Below, piece by piece: positions 25,750-35,880 of a DNA stretch of 64,000 nucleotides (position 1 is its first letter; each line of letters opens with the position of its first letter). The DNA is taken from NCBI GenBank assembly GCA_037176845.1, contig JAYKXP010000135.1, positions 1 to 64,000 on the forward strand, given 5' to 3'. The translations under genes were made by a program, and so were the position numbers. The notes below the pieces were generated by a model. That model had not been told where the DNA came from. It saw only the letters and a program-made list of their open reading frames with translations, and ran no database searches. This DNA comes from Paramarasmius palmivorus (Eukaryota > Basidiomycota > Agaricomycetes > Agaricales > Marasmiaceae).

Positions 25750-25879
25750 TCACCAACGATGATCTCGAACGATGTTAGCCCTAGGCGAACGCTTATACCT
25801 CGAAGACCATGCCTAACGAAATCTGCAATAGAAAGGTCTCATGTTGCGTATCCTCAAGTCATATGGATGGATAGAAATT

Positions 25880-26913
25880 CATTGGGCAGATGACCCGCTC
25901 TACGGTGAGCCGACTTTTTTGCTCTTCTGTTTCTCGTTCACTCATGCTCCAATCTCCTAGGCAGTGTCTCTATACATGTACCCCAGTGAAGCTGCTGCCG
26001 CAAAACCCTCCAGATCTTGATCAACCGCACCGCCCTATTTCATCCAACAACCGTTTGAATACCCACTTCTACACCCCCTGCCGTTACATACTGCAACCAC
26101 CTCTGCCTGTCATCCGGAGCCAACGTGCAGCACCACATAGAAAGAATTCGATCCCTATGCCCATACACCCACGTTAACATATCACTCCCTCGACAAAAAG
26201 GTTCCACTTCTTTTGTGAGTAGTCCCAATTCCTTACTCCTTCTGCAACGATACTCGAAACGCACCGCACGACGAATCCTCGGAAGACCGATGGAGCACGT
26301 AGCTTGTGAAAGCTCAGCCTACTCACTTTCGGCCGTCCTTCTCTTGACCCATCGCTGTCAACTGCCCTCGGACCGTCATCCTTAGTCCTATACGGTATAC
26401 CCCAGCATGCCCTTTTGGACGTCTTTTGCTCTTGGGCCGTGAGCTATACCAGCCCCCAAAGCCTCCAATGCCACATCGGAATCAGCGGCAATGTGTTCTC
26501 AGGTTGATGGAACGGAAGGAAGAATGGGCAGTTAATGTATCGTTCCTGCGGCCGGAGAGGAAGTTGGCGATGTAAGGGATACAGAAGTGTATGCTTGATT
26601 ATCCAAGGTCTGCCTCTAATTAATCGTTCAGTCTATCTAGTTCTATGCTGACAATTTCCGCGCCAGCTTTGCGTAATCCCGTTCACGCTGGTACAATCTT
26701 CTCTACGGTTAGAACACAGTCATTCCGACATCTTCATACCTCTTTTCCTCTGTCGCTCATGCTAAGAGGCGCAGAATGATTGGAACTTCCATGGTATCGG
26801 TTAGGTTCAAGGCCTCAACGATGTTCCTTTCGTTCTGGTCGCATTAGGAAGTTGTTCAACAAGCCTCATGTCCTAGCTATGAAACAAGGTTTTTAAAAGC
26901 AACATATTCTTAA
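25880..26913 (+). repeat. R1 dispersed repeat, copy B, left part
   Basis: Left half of an R1 copy: CAGCATGCCCTTTTGGACGT at 26404, as in copy A at 2053; CTCAACTGCCCT-like block near 26355; AAAAGCAACATATTCTTAA at its end. It stops at the MULE boundary and resumes at 33205. Copy A has AAAAGCAACATAGCCTTAA at the same place followed by uninterrupted repeat. This tract gives no supported gene. Confidence 0.7.
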
Positions 26914-27037
26914 GAGGATATACAATGGGGCAATCCCACAGGGTGCGACAACTTGCAGCACCCTCAGCACACCAGAACATCTACCAGCACACCAGTGTCA
27001 GATATTGGACCCCTGGAATTCAAGTGTGCTGTAAGTG
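26914..27037 (+). repeat. MULE left terminal inverted repeat
   Basis: 124 bp. It aligns without large gaps to the reverse complement of 33081-33204, though with many substitutions. It contains several CAGCAC boxes that also recur in the opposite repeat, plausible transposase-binding sites. Confidence 0.8.
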
Positions 27038-27728
27038 CACCAAGCGTCATTCTTGACTGTGCTGCACATTCCGGAGCAAATTAATCCGAGTCCCACGCAG
27101 GTGCCGGCGGCTTCGGACACTATGCACGTGTTGCTTTCGGAAGCGGAACCGTTGTTGAACGTTGAACGTTGATGACTCGTCGTTGCAGGCAACGATGATC
27201 ATTGAGAACGTTGAGCTCTCGCTGTCTCGGATTCCTCTCCACCCCTTCTACCATTTAGTTTACCATCGAGTACAAGGGTTTGGGAGGCATAGGCATGTCG
27301 TGTAGCTGGGCTCGAATCAGGTGCGTAGATCAACTGTTTTTCCAATTTCATAGTGTTCACTATGTGGTTTAGGATGATCCGGAAAGATAAACCTGTCGGC
27401 TCAATCTCCACCATTGCCCACCTCAATTCCATTCCCTGCTGCTTTGGAGCTTAACACCTCATTATTTCATGCATACTCAACTTCGTACTCGACTGGAATG
27501 TACCATAAATACAGCCTTCACAATCCAGTAACCTCTTCCCTTATCAGAATGAAGGAATATATATCTTACCATGGCATACCGTTGACATACCGCTGAGATG
27601 ATGGCACCATGTGAGGTCGATTAGGACAATGTTTTTGCAGAAAAGTTTCATCCAGAATACCGAGGGCCGACGTTGTCATTCCTGCATATAAATGAGAACG
27701 TTGTCTTTCCTTCGCAGCCCCAGCTGAC

Positions 27729-30700
27729 ATGCCAAAACTCTCTCCTGCAGATGCAGCGTTTGTTGACCTGCTCAAACCGTCGGTTCTTGATGGATTCCGG
27801 AAAACGGTATGTCATCTCGTTGCTCGAGTATCAGAGAAGTTTACAGTGCCGCACCTGTTCTTAGATCTTCAATGATTCCTATGTCAACGCAAACCCTGAA
27901 TGGTTTTCTGGATATGACTGGATCGACATCGTTGCCCTCAAGAGATATCTAGACATACCCCAAACCCGCGAGATAGTCTCGACTGATCTATCCATCAAGA
28001 CTGAAGAAATTGTCACCAATCTTCACAATATCTCGACAGCTGCGTCATCTTCGTTAGCTGCTCCACAGCTGGCAATCAAGGTTGAGCCGAATGAGGGTGT
28101 AGTCAGAGTTCCTGCAAGTAGTAACGAAGTCAAGTACGTACCTGATTCAACGTATGAGGAAGCTCCCGCTCACTACTTTTACTAGATTGGTTACCCACAT
28201 TGAAAATGGCCGAGAGGTTTTTGAGCTACTTTCTGAGGACTCTGAGGAGGAGGGTGCCGTTTCTGCAAAAGGTGTGTACCACTGTTCCATCGATATGAAC
28301 ACGCTACTTACCTTCATCGTGCAGGGGCCGCATCTATGAAAGACTCACCACGTAAGAGATTATTGATTATCGCCAAATAACTGTTTACCTTTATTGATGC
28401 ATTCACAGACTCAAATAGCGAGCTCGTCTGGGTCGAGTCGAACACTTATTGGGAAGACGAAGGGCAACACTCAGGAATCTGTACTGGACGCACATCCTTT
28501 TCCATCACGACCGAAACACGGGTACAGCATCTTGAGAGACTTCGCTTTTTGCCTTCATTATGGCCCATTCCACAAACCCCCACGGCATTTCTCCTTGATC
28601 TCACCGACAGCCCGTGTGATATCAAAGGCAAAGACGGTGAATTGATCAATCTGGACAATCTCATAAAGAACCACGTACGTCACTATACACTTTCTATAAG
28701 GTTATACGACAGATATTTACACCTGTTCTAGGATAACGACTCTTGGACTAGCTACACCGGTGTCAGCGACTCTAAGGTGAAGGTCCAATTTGAACCTGGT
28801 CAGCCGAGTGTCCAGTGTCGACGTGCTCGTTTATACTGCAACGGCGTATATGCATGTAGCCGTGTTCCCTCAAACGTGGTCAACGTCACACGATATGATC
28901 TTGATCTCTCGCAACGGGACGCTATTTTACGTCTGGAAGATCAAAACAGAGCGGGAGAAGGTGGAACAAAGGAAAGCGCTGCTGCTATGTGAGTTAAGTA
29001 GCAGGTATTCGTAATGTATCTCAGTCTGAGCTCGAATTTGTGAATATCATAGATTCCTCAATGTTGTTCATTCAAAGAAGTGCTCAGCGGTTGATGAGGC
29101 GGGAAATCATTGCGATGGTCAGCAAATTGTAAAGCAGTTTGAGGTGTGAATCAGTGACTATTCCTTGGAGCTGTACTCACTACTATACATGTAACGTTTG
29201 CAGGATGAATCTCTAAGTCATCAATACATCATGATTTGCAGTCGCTCAACATCCTCATATTCGTCTTCCGGACATCTTTACCATTTCATTCCCGCAATTG
29301 TTGATGCGGAGACGCTCATCAAAATCGCAAATGATCACCGAGTGTCAGATGGTTCCTCGAAAGATACACCACCATGTGGGCGTGTTGTATCGCCTCGTGT
29401 TGGGGCTAGAAAGAAACACTGTGGTATTATTCCATCTACCGAGTTAAATACTGGATCTCCGTGCTGATTGTTTACTAGACAGAACTCATATCTCTAATGG
29501 AGTTGTGGAGTCCAAGTCACCAATGGTTGTCCAGAAGTGTAAAGCGATGCGTACCATTTTTGTTCCTTTGGATTCTTCCATCCGCAAAGCCATTATCGTA
29601 CATGGCAAAAACAACACTCCTCACTCCCACCCAATTCCAGTATTGGAGAAGGCGACTTATACAGTCCAAGAGGCATACGCTAGCGTTGTCCGAGCACATG
29701 GGGTTTTAGGTGCCACTGTCCAAAAGGTTGATAATGGTAAGGCTTCAGATTTGCATCTCGGATAAATTGTGAATTAAACTGCACCAACATAGCGTCGTCA
29801 ACAAGCATTCTTCTTGATGGAAAGATGCCTGCCGAGTTCTCACCAGCGCTGCAGAACAAACGCGCCAAGCGAGAGATCATTCGCAAAGAGAAACTGAATG
29901 TGCATTCACAGGGTCTTGGAATTCCTGGTAAGAACATGCACTAAACCCACTTCCAATGCGCGTCGCTGACATTTTGTCAGGTGTTGTCGACCTTCAGGTT
30001 CGTGACCAGAACAAGCCGGTAGAAGAGCGCTATGTGCACCGGGTCTCGCTTGATGACAGTGGCGGAGTCTTGATCTTTACATGTTATACACGTTTGCTAA
30101 AGCTTATTCACGAAGTCACGTCATTCGAAGGTGATACAGCCTTCAAACGTTTACGGGACTTGAATGAGTGGGAAATGGTAATCTATTACAAGAAGCTTAC
30201 TCGAGGTGAGCGAGCGCTTCAGTTGCAGTACTTCTAGCTTTGTTAACTTTACAACTAGCCGTGACTATTATGCGTGTTTATCTCAATCGCGCATCAACTG
30301 AGCATTTTACGCTTATGTTTGATGGCGTCAGGAATCTCGTACTTAACTTGACAGGCCGACCCATGGCCTTCAAGCGCTTTCAAAAGGATGGAAATTTATT
30401 GTGTATGAATACCGACATGGAGGCGGCTCAGGTCCTGGGTGCTGGCGCATCCTTTCTCAAGACCAATGATCCAAGCTATAGTGGAATCACCACCGTAGAT
30501 GCCTCAATTTTTGTCCAATATTTCGTCAAGTTATGCTTGGTTCATGTCAAGAGGTATGTACACCCAGAATTCCCCTGCACATTTGACATGCTTATAGCTA
30601 TGATTAGGGGTATCAATGACTTTCGTTCTCAACTCTCGTCGCAGGACTACGAGCACCTCATTAGCTTCATGACGCATATCAAGTCACAGCTCGACTTGCT

Positions 30701-32507
30701 GAAATTTGATGAATGGATCCGCCATCATAATAACAAGAAGCTTACAGGTACGTGAACCGTATTGAGGGAATGAGGGAATGATTTTCATTAACGAACACTA
30801 AACATAGCATGGTGGGATCATAAACGAGTCCACGTATGGATTCTTCCATGCATCATCCCCTCCTTTTCATCAATGCATGTCGACGATTGGAAGTGCACCC
30901 CGAATGACACTAATATAGGAGAAGGACAACATCATTGGAGTAACGACTTGACTGATACTCAATTGACAATAGTAGAAGGGATCGAAAAGTATGTGCACCT
31001 ACCATGCCCTTTAGTCAAACTGTAACTGAATCATGTTTTCAGAGCTCGAAATATCGACTTGAAGGTTATCCAGGAGCTTGAAATTGCGGAAAAAACAGGT
31101 GTTCTGACAAACCCACATAATGGGCTACACCAGCGCCTCTCCCGTAACATCAAACGTCAGACGAAGGCTGTTGAAAAGTCACGGGAAGCAACGGCACAAG
31201 CGACAACTATTTCACGGCTTCAGGAGACAATTGAGAAGGAGAAGCACATGGAGAAGGAAGCGAAGGCTCGCCGGAAAGAGCTTGAAGAGCAGCTTAAATC
31301 AGCAAGACAGGGGTCAGGCCAGTCACGCCGGTCAGGATCCCTGCAGGGTTCTCTCAAGGTTTCTGGACGGAAGACTACCAAGTCAACATCTAGCTCAAGC
31401 GGCCGAGTGAAGGTTTCAAATGATGCAGTAACTGGTTAGCTTTGATTTATTGTGTTGTTACTAGCTACAACTAGCCAGATTCTCGTCCAGATGATGCAAA
31501 TTTTACTCTAAATTCTGAGGACACTTCCGGGGTGGACGGGTTTGTCAGTGACATCGTTCATAACCATGACAGTGATGAGCCAGACTGTGAGCTCCTACAT
31601 TTATAGTTTGGAACCTTACTGACATGTGCATTTAGCAGCTTCTGTTGTCGGAAACTTCAATATATTTGAGGGGTTGGCTCTAGACACGACGCTGATCGAA
31701 ACCCAGGGACTCGGAGAAAACTTTGATCAGTTTGATCAGAGCTTTCTTGATGTGCCACTTGCAAGTAGTTCCTTCGCTTCGGTACAGGATAGTCTGGACC
31801 AGGGACAGGTCACGGTAGGCTCCATGCCAGAGGAGTATGATTCTGAGCGCCTTTTGGATAGTGGCTTTGTGTGGCCTGATAACCATACTGGTCAAGTCGG
31901 ACTCGGGGAACTTGGGGCTGATTTTTACAACTTGCCGGATGCCACTGTTTCCACATCTTCCCTGTTCTCCAATGGTAGCATGGAGAACCTTGTCGGCTCC
32001 CATTACTCAGAGTCCAGAAGTCTATCTGATTTCCAGATGGAACCACTACCTTCTGACTCAGAGTATCTCTCAGAAGGTGGATATTCTGACGCATTCTCTC
32101 ATTCATCTGGTTTCGACGGCGCAGGGTATTCTGGTCTGGACAGTTATTCTATGGATGATTTATCATTCATGCACGTCGCTGGAAACACCAGCAGCATCTT
32201 GAATTCTACCACTACCTCGTTTCAGGAACCAATACAGCAGTCCCTGTCTCCATTTCATGATCTCCTTGATATCCCCTCCCCTCCAAGTAGTCCAAACCGA
32301 TTTGACGAACGTCTTCCAGTGCCGCCATCACCATTATCCGAGCATGATGCAGGGATGGAACCTTACCACGGTGTCAAGGAGACAAAGAAGCGTCGCCGGA
32401 CTGGAGACGCACTGGCACTTGATGAAGCTCAGGTGATTGAAGGAACACGAGCGCGGAAGAGGACGAACAAGTCATTGGGTATCAGCGGAGTTTGTGATAA
32501 TGAATGA
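27729..32507 (+). CDS. MULE-family transposase-like protein (1298 aa, 17 exons, intact)
   Basis: Seventeen exons from the ATG at 27729 to the TGA at 32505-32507 join in exact codon phase through sixteen GT-AG introns, with no internal stop: 1298 residues. A Cys/His cluster (C338, C348, C370, H382, H385) is a candidate zinc module of the kind MULE transposases use for DNA binding. The catalytic core matches the DD(C..H)E plan: D613 in FEGDTAF, D690 in NTDMEAAQ, C730-x2-H733 in CLVHVKR, E821 in TNIGEGQHHW. A basic coiled coil follows (about 850-960, SREATAQATTISRLQETIEK), then a Ser/Asp-rich tail ending in a basic KKRRRTG...RARKRTNK nuclear signal. Large multi-exon relatives are widespread in agaric genomes and usually labelled hypothetical. 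Its position between matching inverted repeats argues that this copy belongs to a transposon. The catalytic assignment is by motif only. Confidence 0.85.
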
Positions 32508-33080
32508 ACAATGTATATACGGTGACTTAGGTGGTTGATAACTTGTGTGTGTTGTAACATTAAGGGGCCATATTCAAAACTCATCATGTAGACCTTTGTT
32601 GGACTACTGCGGTATCGCAAGCTAAGCACCATATCTTGTTGAAGTGACATATTATATGGGGGAAAAAGGCGGGACCTGTCGGAGTTGAACAGGGAACCTC
32701 AGGCTAACAATTACCGTTATCACCGGAGAATCCACTCCGTTAGTAGTACATTAGACAGCTTCGTTCTGGATGTAATCTCTCTCCAATTTGCTAATCCAGA
32801 CGAGCAAAAACCATAAGCAGTCTATCTATGTATCTATTTTGTCAAAACAGAGGATAGTGCACTGTCATATTTTAGCGTCTGAAACAAACATGTAACGAAA
32901 GTAGAGCATCATGTTTACGACTAAAGAATTATGTACTTGGCAAGAAACCACCAGGATGAACTACGATAACGAAAACATTGTCACAGATGGGCTTCTCACG
33001 CCGGAGCTGGTCCGAGGCCCTGCCCGGCACATGGAACTACTTACAGCACGTTCCCTCCGAAGGCCATACGAACTCATACC

Positions 33081-33204
33081 CACTCACAGCACACTCGAAT
33101 TTCAGGGGAACGGACATCCCACCAGGTGTGCTGATAATTGTCCACGTGTGCTGTGTGTGCTGCGAGTTGGCATAGCCTGTGGGATATCCTAGTTGTCTAT
33201 CCCG
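33081..33204 (-). repeat. MULE right terminal inverted repeat
   Basis: Inverted counterpart of 26914-27037. Reading inward from 33204 it gives GGATAGACAAC, then ATCCCACAGG, TCGCAGCACACACAGCACAC and, at the inner edge, GTGTGCTGTGAGTG. Confidence 0.8.
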
Positions 33205-34210
33205 TATTCTTAATCTCGACTAATTCCTCGAAGCACGTTTGCGCCTATACCTGCGCTAGCGTATGGCGAGGCCGCCTATGCTCAATACGGAGAATGGTCG
33301 ATAACATCCTACTTTAGTCGCACATCACCTCTCGGACCTACCGGAATACATTTCAAATAATCTCATCCATTCGTACCGCGTATTTCATGGTGGAGAGGGT
33401 GTCGCTTGATGCTTGGTTTAGAGACGGTATCGTTGCAGACTTGGGCGCCAAACTCCGATGTTTGGCACTCGAGAGCTCAAAGTCTCGTGTCGAACACGGT
33501 CGATTATCCATACCTAATAGATTTACTTTACACAATGATAGCGGAGAACTAGAGATGTTTAGCAAGGGCTCGCAACTGAGCTGCTTTTGCAGCTTGAACA
33601 ATCCCGTCGTGGCTAATGCGCTACACACGTTCGACTTCAACAGTTTATATCACGGGTAATGTCAAGTAACCTCCCATTCATAAGAGCCAGTTTTTTTCCA
33701 TACGTTCGTTTGCTGACGACTAGGGAAGAGAGAAACGCATAAAGTTCCATGCGTAGGCCGTACCATAGGTACTCGAGGCGCTACAGTGTTAACTTAATGT
33801 TCATCTGCCGTTTCTGAATTTGCCTGTGCACGGTCTAGTCGTCGAATACTGGGGTATTTCAATCAATTCGGATGGTCACGCGTCACAGGCCCAAAAATTT
33901 CCGAATATTTTCGGATGGTCACGCTGCCGCAAGGGGTCCATCCGAACTTCCTCGGAGTGTGACCGCCCAAAAACTTCCAAATTTGGCAGTTTCTGGGCGC
34001 CAATATCCGAAAAATCTTCTCGGTCACAGACCGCGAGGCCCTCATCCGAATATGTGAGGTTCGGATGAAGCGGTCACAGGTCACAGCCCATCCGAATTGA
34101 TTGAAATACCCCAGTATTATCACTTACGCCTCACATATCGGAGTCGACAGCTTTCACAAAACGCGTTCGCAAGAAGATCAGGCATGCTAGTTGGTGAGGA
34201 AAGACAAATC
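33205..34210 (+). repeat. R1 dispersed repeat, copy B, right part
   Basis: Resumes R1 after the MULE: CCTATGCTCAATACGG near 33277 (as 2677 and 35198), GCATAAAGTTCCATGCG near 33738 (related to 3208), CTGCCGTTTCTGAATTTGCC near 33805 (as 35730), then, beyond the MITE, CTTACGCCTCACATATCGG near 34124 and GCATGCTAGTTGGTGAGGAA near 34182 (as 35796 and 35857). No gene is supported. Confidence 0.65.
33849..34114. mobile_element. TA-flanked MITE, copy 1
   Basis: 266 bp. Terminal inverted repeat of about 27 bp: left end CTGGGGTATTTCAATCAATT then CGGATGG; the right end is its reverse complement, ending CCCCAG. Flanked by TA on both sides (33847-33848 and 34115-34116), as expected of Tc1/mariner-type elements. 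It lies inside R1 copy B; copy C has no equivalent insertion. The interior has TCGGATGGTCACG and CCAAATTTGGCA blocks shared with the element at 55522-55795. Confidence 0.85.
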
Positions 34211-34780
34211 ACCTTGCTTGTCAAGGTCCTTCGAATGTGTTCCAGGAAATTGCAGCCTTTTTGTACATAAGTACAAACAATGACACGTGTACTGAACCCT
34301 GGCCTCGACATCGGTCACCCGCGTCCTTTTGACATTTGTCCCACTTCGCTGGCGACGCCCACACTCTCTCATTCTCCATGTTATCCCTCTGTGCGGACCT
34401 TTTCAGCGACACTGTCGAAGCATGTGAGAGACGAATCGGTGGCTGGCTGTGATTAACGCTGGTAGCTGACCTGTCACGTTCAGAGACATCGTGTTGTTGA
34501 TCCCCGCCCAGGCCTTAGGTATGGTATTAACCCTCATTATGAGCGTTGCAGGTGCGTGGTGTATCTCTTTATGACTTCTATAGACTGACTTCAATTAGAA
34601 TACTAGGAATAGTATATATTTACTGCTATACGACGTTAGCAATGCATATATTTTCCGCAATCTTCGACCATCCATCCTTGGTTTCGGAATTCAGCTTTTC
34701 CAGACGATCATCTTCCATGAGAAGTTCCGGCGAATGCCCCTGAAGAAGTATCTTTGCATCAAAATCACGCAGAAGCCGTA
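34211..34780. other. Spacer between R1 copies B and C
   Basis: I see no gene and no recognisable repeat. Short frames only. Confidence 0.3.
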
Positions 34781-35880
34781 TCGAACAAAGTACTGATGGA
34801 GCACGTAGATCGTAAAAGCTACGCCTACTTTCACGCGCTTTCGGACCCCCTGCTCTCAATCCACCACTCTCAACTGCCCTAGGATCGTCATCCTTAGTCC
34901 TATGCCCCAGCGTGTCCCTCTGGGTGTTCTTTGCTCTTTGGCTGCGAGCCACACCAGCGTCCAAAGCTTCCAGTGCTACATATTGCTTAGCGGGAACGCG
35001 TTCTAAGGTTGATGGAATGAAAGGAATAACGAGTAGTTGATGTACCGTTCCTGCGCCCGGAGAGGAAGCTGGGGATATAAGGGATACAGAAAGGTACACT
35101 TGATCACTTCTATCCAGGGTCTGTCTCTAATTGATTAGCTTTGCGTAAACGCGCTCACGGTGGTACAACAGCTCCCAGCGTTAGAGCACGGCGAAACTTC
35201 CTATGCTCAGTACGCAGAACGACCGATAACATCCTACTTTAGTTACACATCGAGACTCGGACCTACCGGAATAAGTTCCAGGTAGTCTTGTCTATTCGTA
35301 CCGCGTTTTTCATGGTGGAGAGGACGTTGCTTGGTGCTTGGTTTCGAGGTGGTATCGTTGCAGACTTGGGCGCTAAACTCCGATGCTCTCGGGTTGAGAT
35401 CTTGAGAGCTCAGTACTCGGTCTTGAGATGACACGGTCGATTATCTATACGTAGTCCTATACCTAGTAGATTTACTTCCCTCAATGATAGCTCACAACTT
35501 GAATATCTCCGCCTTGTCCGCCCAAATCCGTAGTATCGTTAATGGGTTATATACGTTCGACCTTGGCGGTTTATGTTATGGGTAGGACATGGGATGAAGG
35601 GAACCCATAAGTACCTGTGTCCTTGAGCAATGCATTTCGAGGTAACCTACCTTTTATAAGAGCTGGTTTATCTTTAGACCTTTGGCATGCGCAGGCTGTT
35701 ACTCAAGGCGCTACAATACTATTGTTTATCTGCCGTTTCTGAATCTACCTGTGTACGCTCTAGTTCTGGAGCAGCGTTGAAGCTTATATGTGTTGCTTAC
35801 GCCTCACTTATCGAGGCCAACAACATTCGCAGAACGCGTTCGCGAGAAAGTGTGAGGCGTGCTAGTTAATGAGGAATGGC
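34780..35880 (+). repeat. R1 dispersed repeat, copy C
   Basis: Uninterrupted copy next to copy B. TGGAGCACGTAGATCGTAAA near 34797 corresponds to 26290; CCTTAGTCCTATGCCCCAGC near 34890 to 26382; CCTATGCTCAGTACGCAGAA near 35200 to 2677; CTGCCGTTTCTGAATCTACC near 35730; CTTACGCCTCACTTATCGAG near 35796. It runs straight into R3 copy 2 at about 35870. Confidence 0.65.

Larger units (their letters stand above)
24669..25758. repeat. 9-bp target-site duplication TCACCAACG
   Basis: TCACCAACG is present at 24669-24677 and 25750-25758, directly abutting the two ends of the 1072-bp inverted-repeat element. The flanks joined across the element resemble the R2-like sequence at about 8050-8110, which has the uninterrupted block TTTCACCGACGACGAC. 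Confidence 0.9.
26914..33204. mobile_element. Complete Mutator-like (MULE) DNA transposon
   Basis: The element is 6291 bp, with imperfect terminal inverted repeats of about 124 bp (26914-27037 and 33081-33204). The outer ends read GAGGATATACAATGGGGCAA (left) and CGGGATAGACAACTAGGATA (right, opposite strand), then share ATCCCACAGG, later TTGCAGCAC / TCGCAGCAC, CAGCACACC, and an AGTGTGCTGT(A/G)AGTG inner edge. It has a 9-bp duplication, and a diverged empty site exists in R1 copy A. It holds one large multi-exon transposase-family gene (27729-32507). Non-coding tracts are 27038-27728, which contains a GAACGTTGAACGTT tandem near 27155, and 32508-33080, where I see no gene. Confidence 0.9.
26905..33213. 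repeat. 9-bp target-site duplication TATTCTTAA flanking the 6.3-kb MULE
   Basis: TATTCTTAA at 26905-26913 and at 33205-33213 lies exactly outside the two terminal inverted repeats. The equivalent uninterrupted site in R1 copy A reads TAGCCTTAA at 2598-2606. Confidence 0.9.

Noticed and set aside
32665..32760. tRNA-like segment on the minus strand (B-box-like TGTTCAACTCC followed by TTTTT)
   Set aside because: The T-arm stem does not pair correctly and no 5' acceptor strand matching the 3' end (GGTCCCGCC) is found within a tRNA length, so it is at best a degraded tRNA relic.
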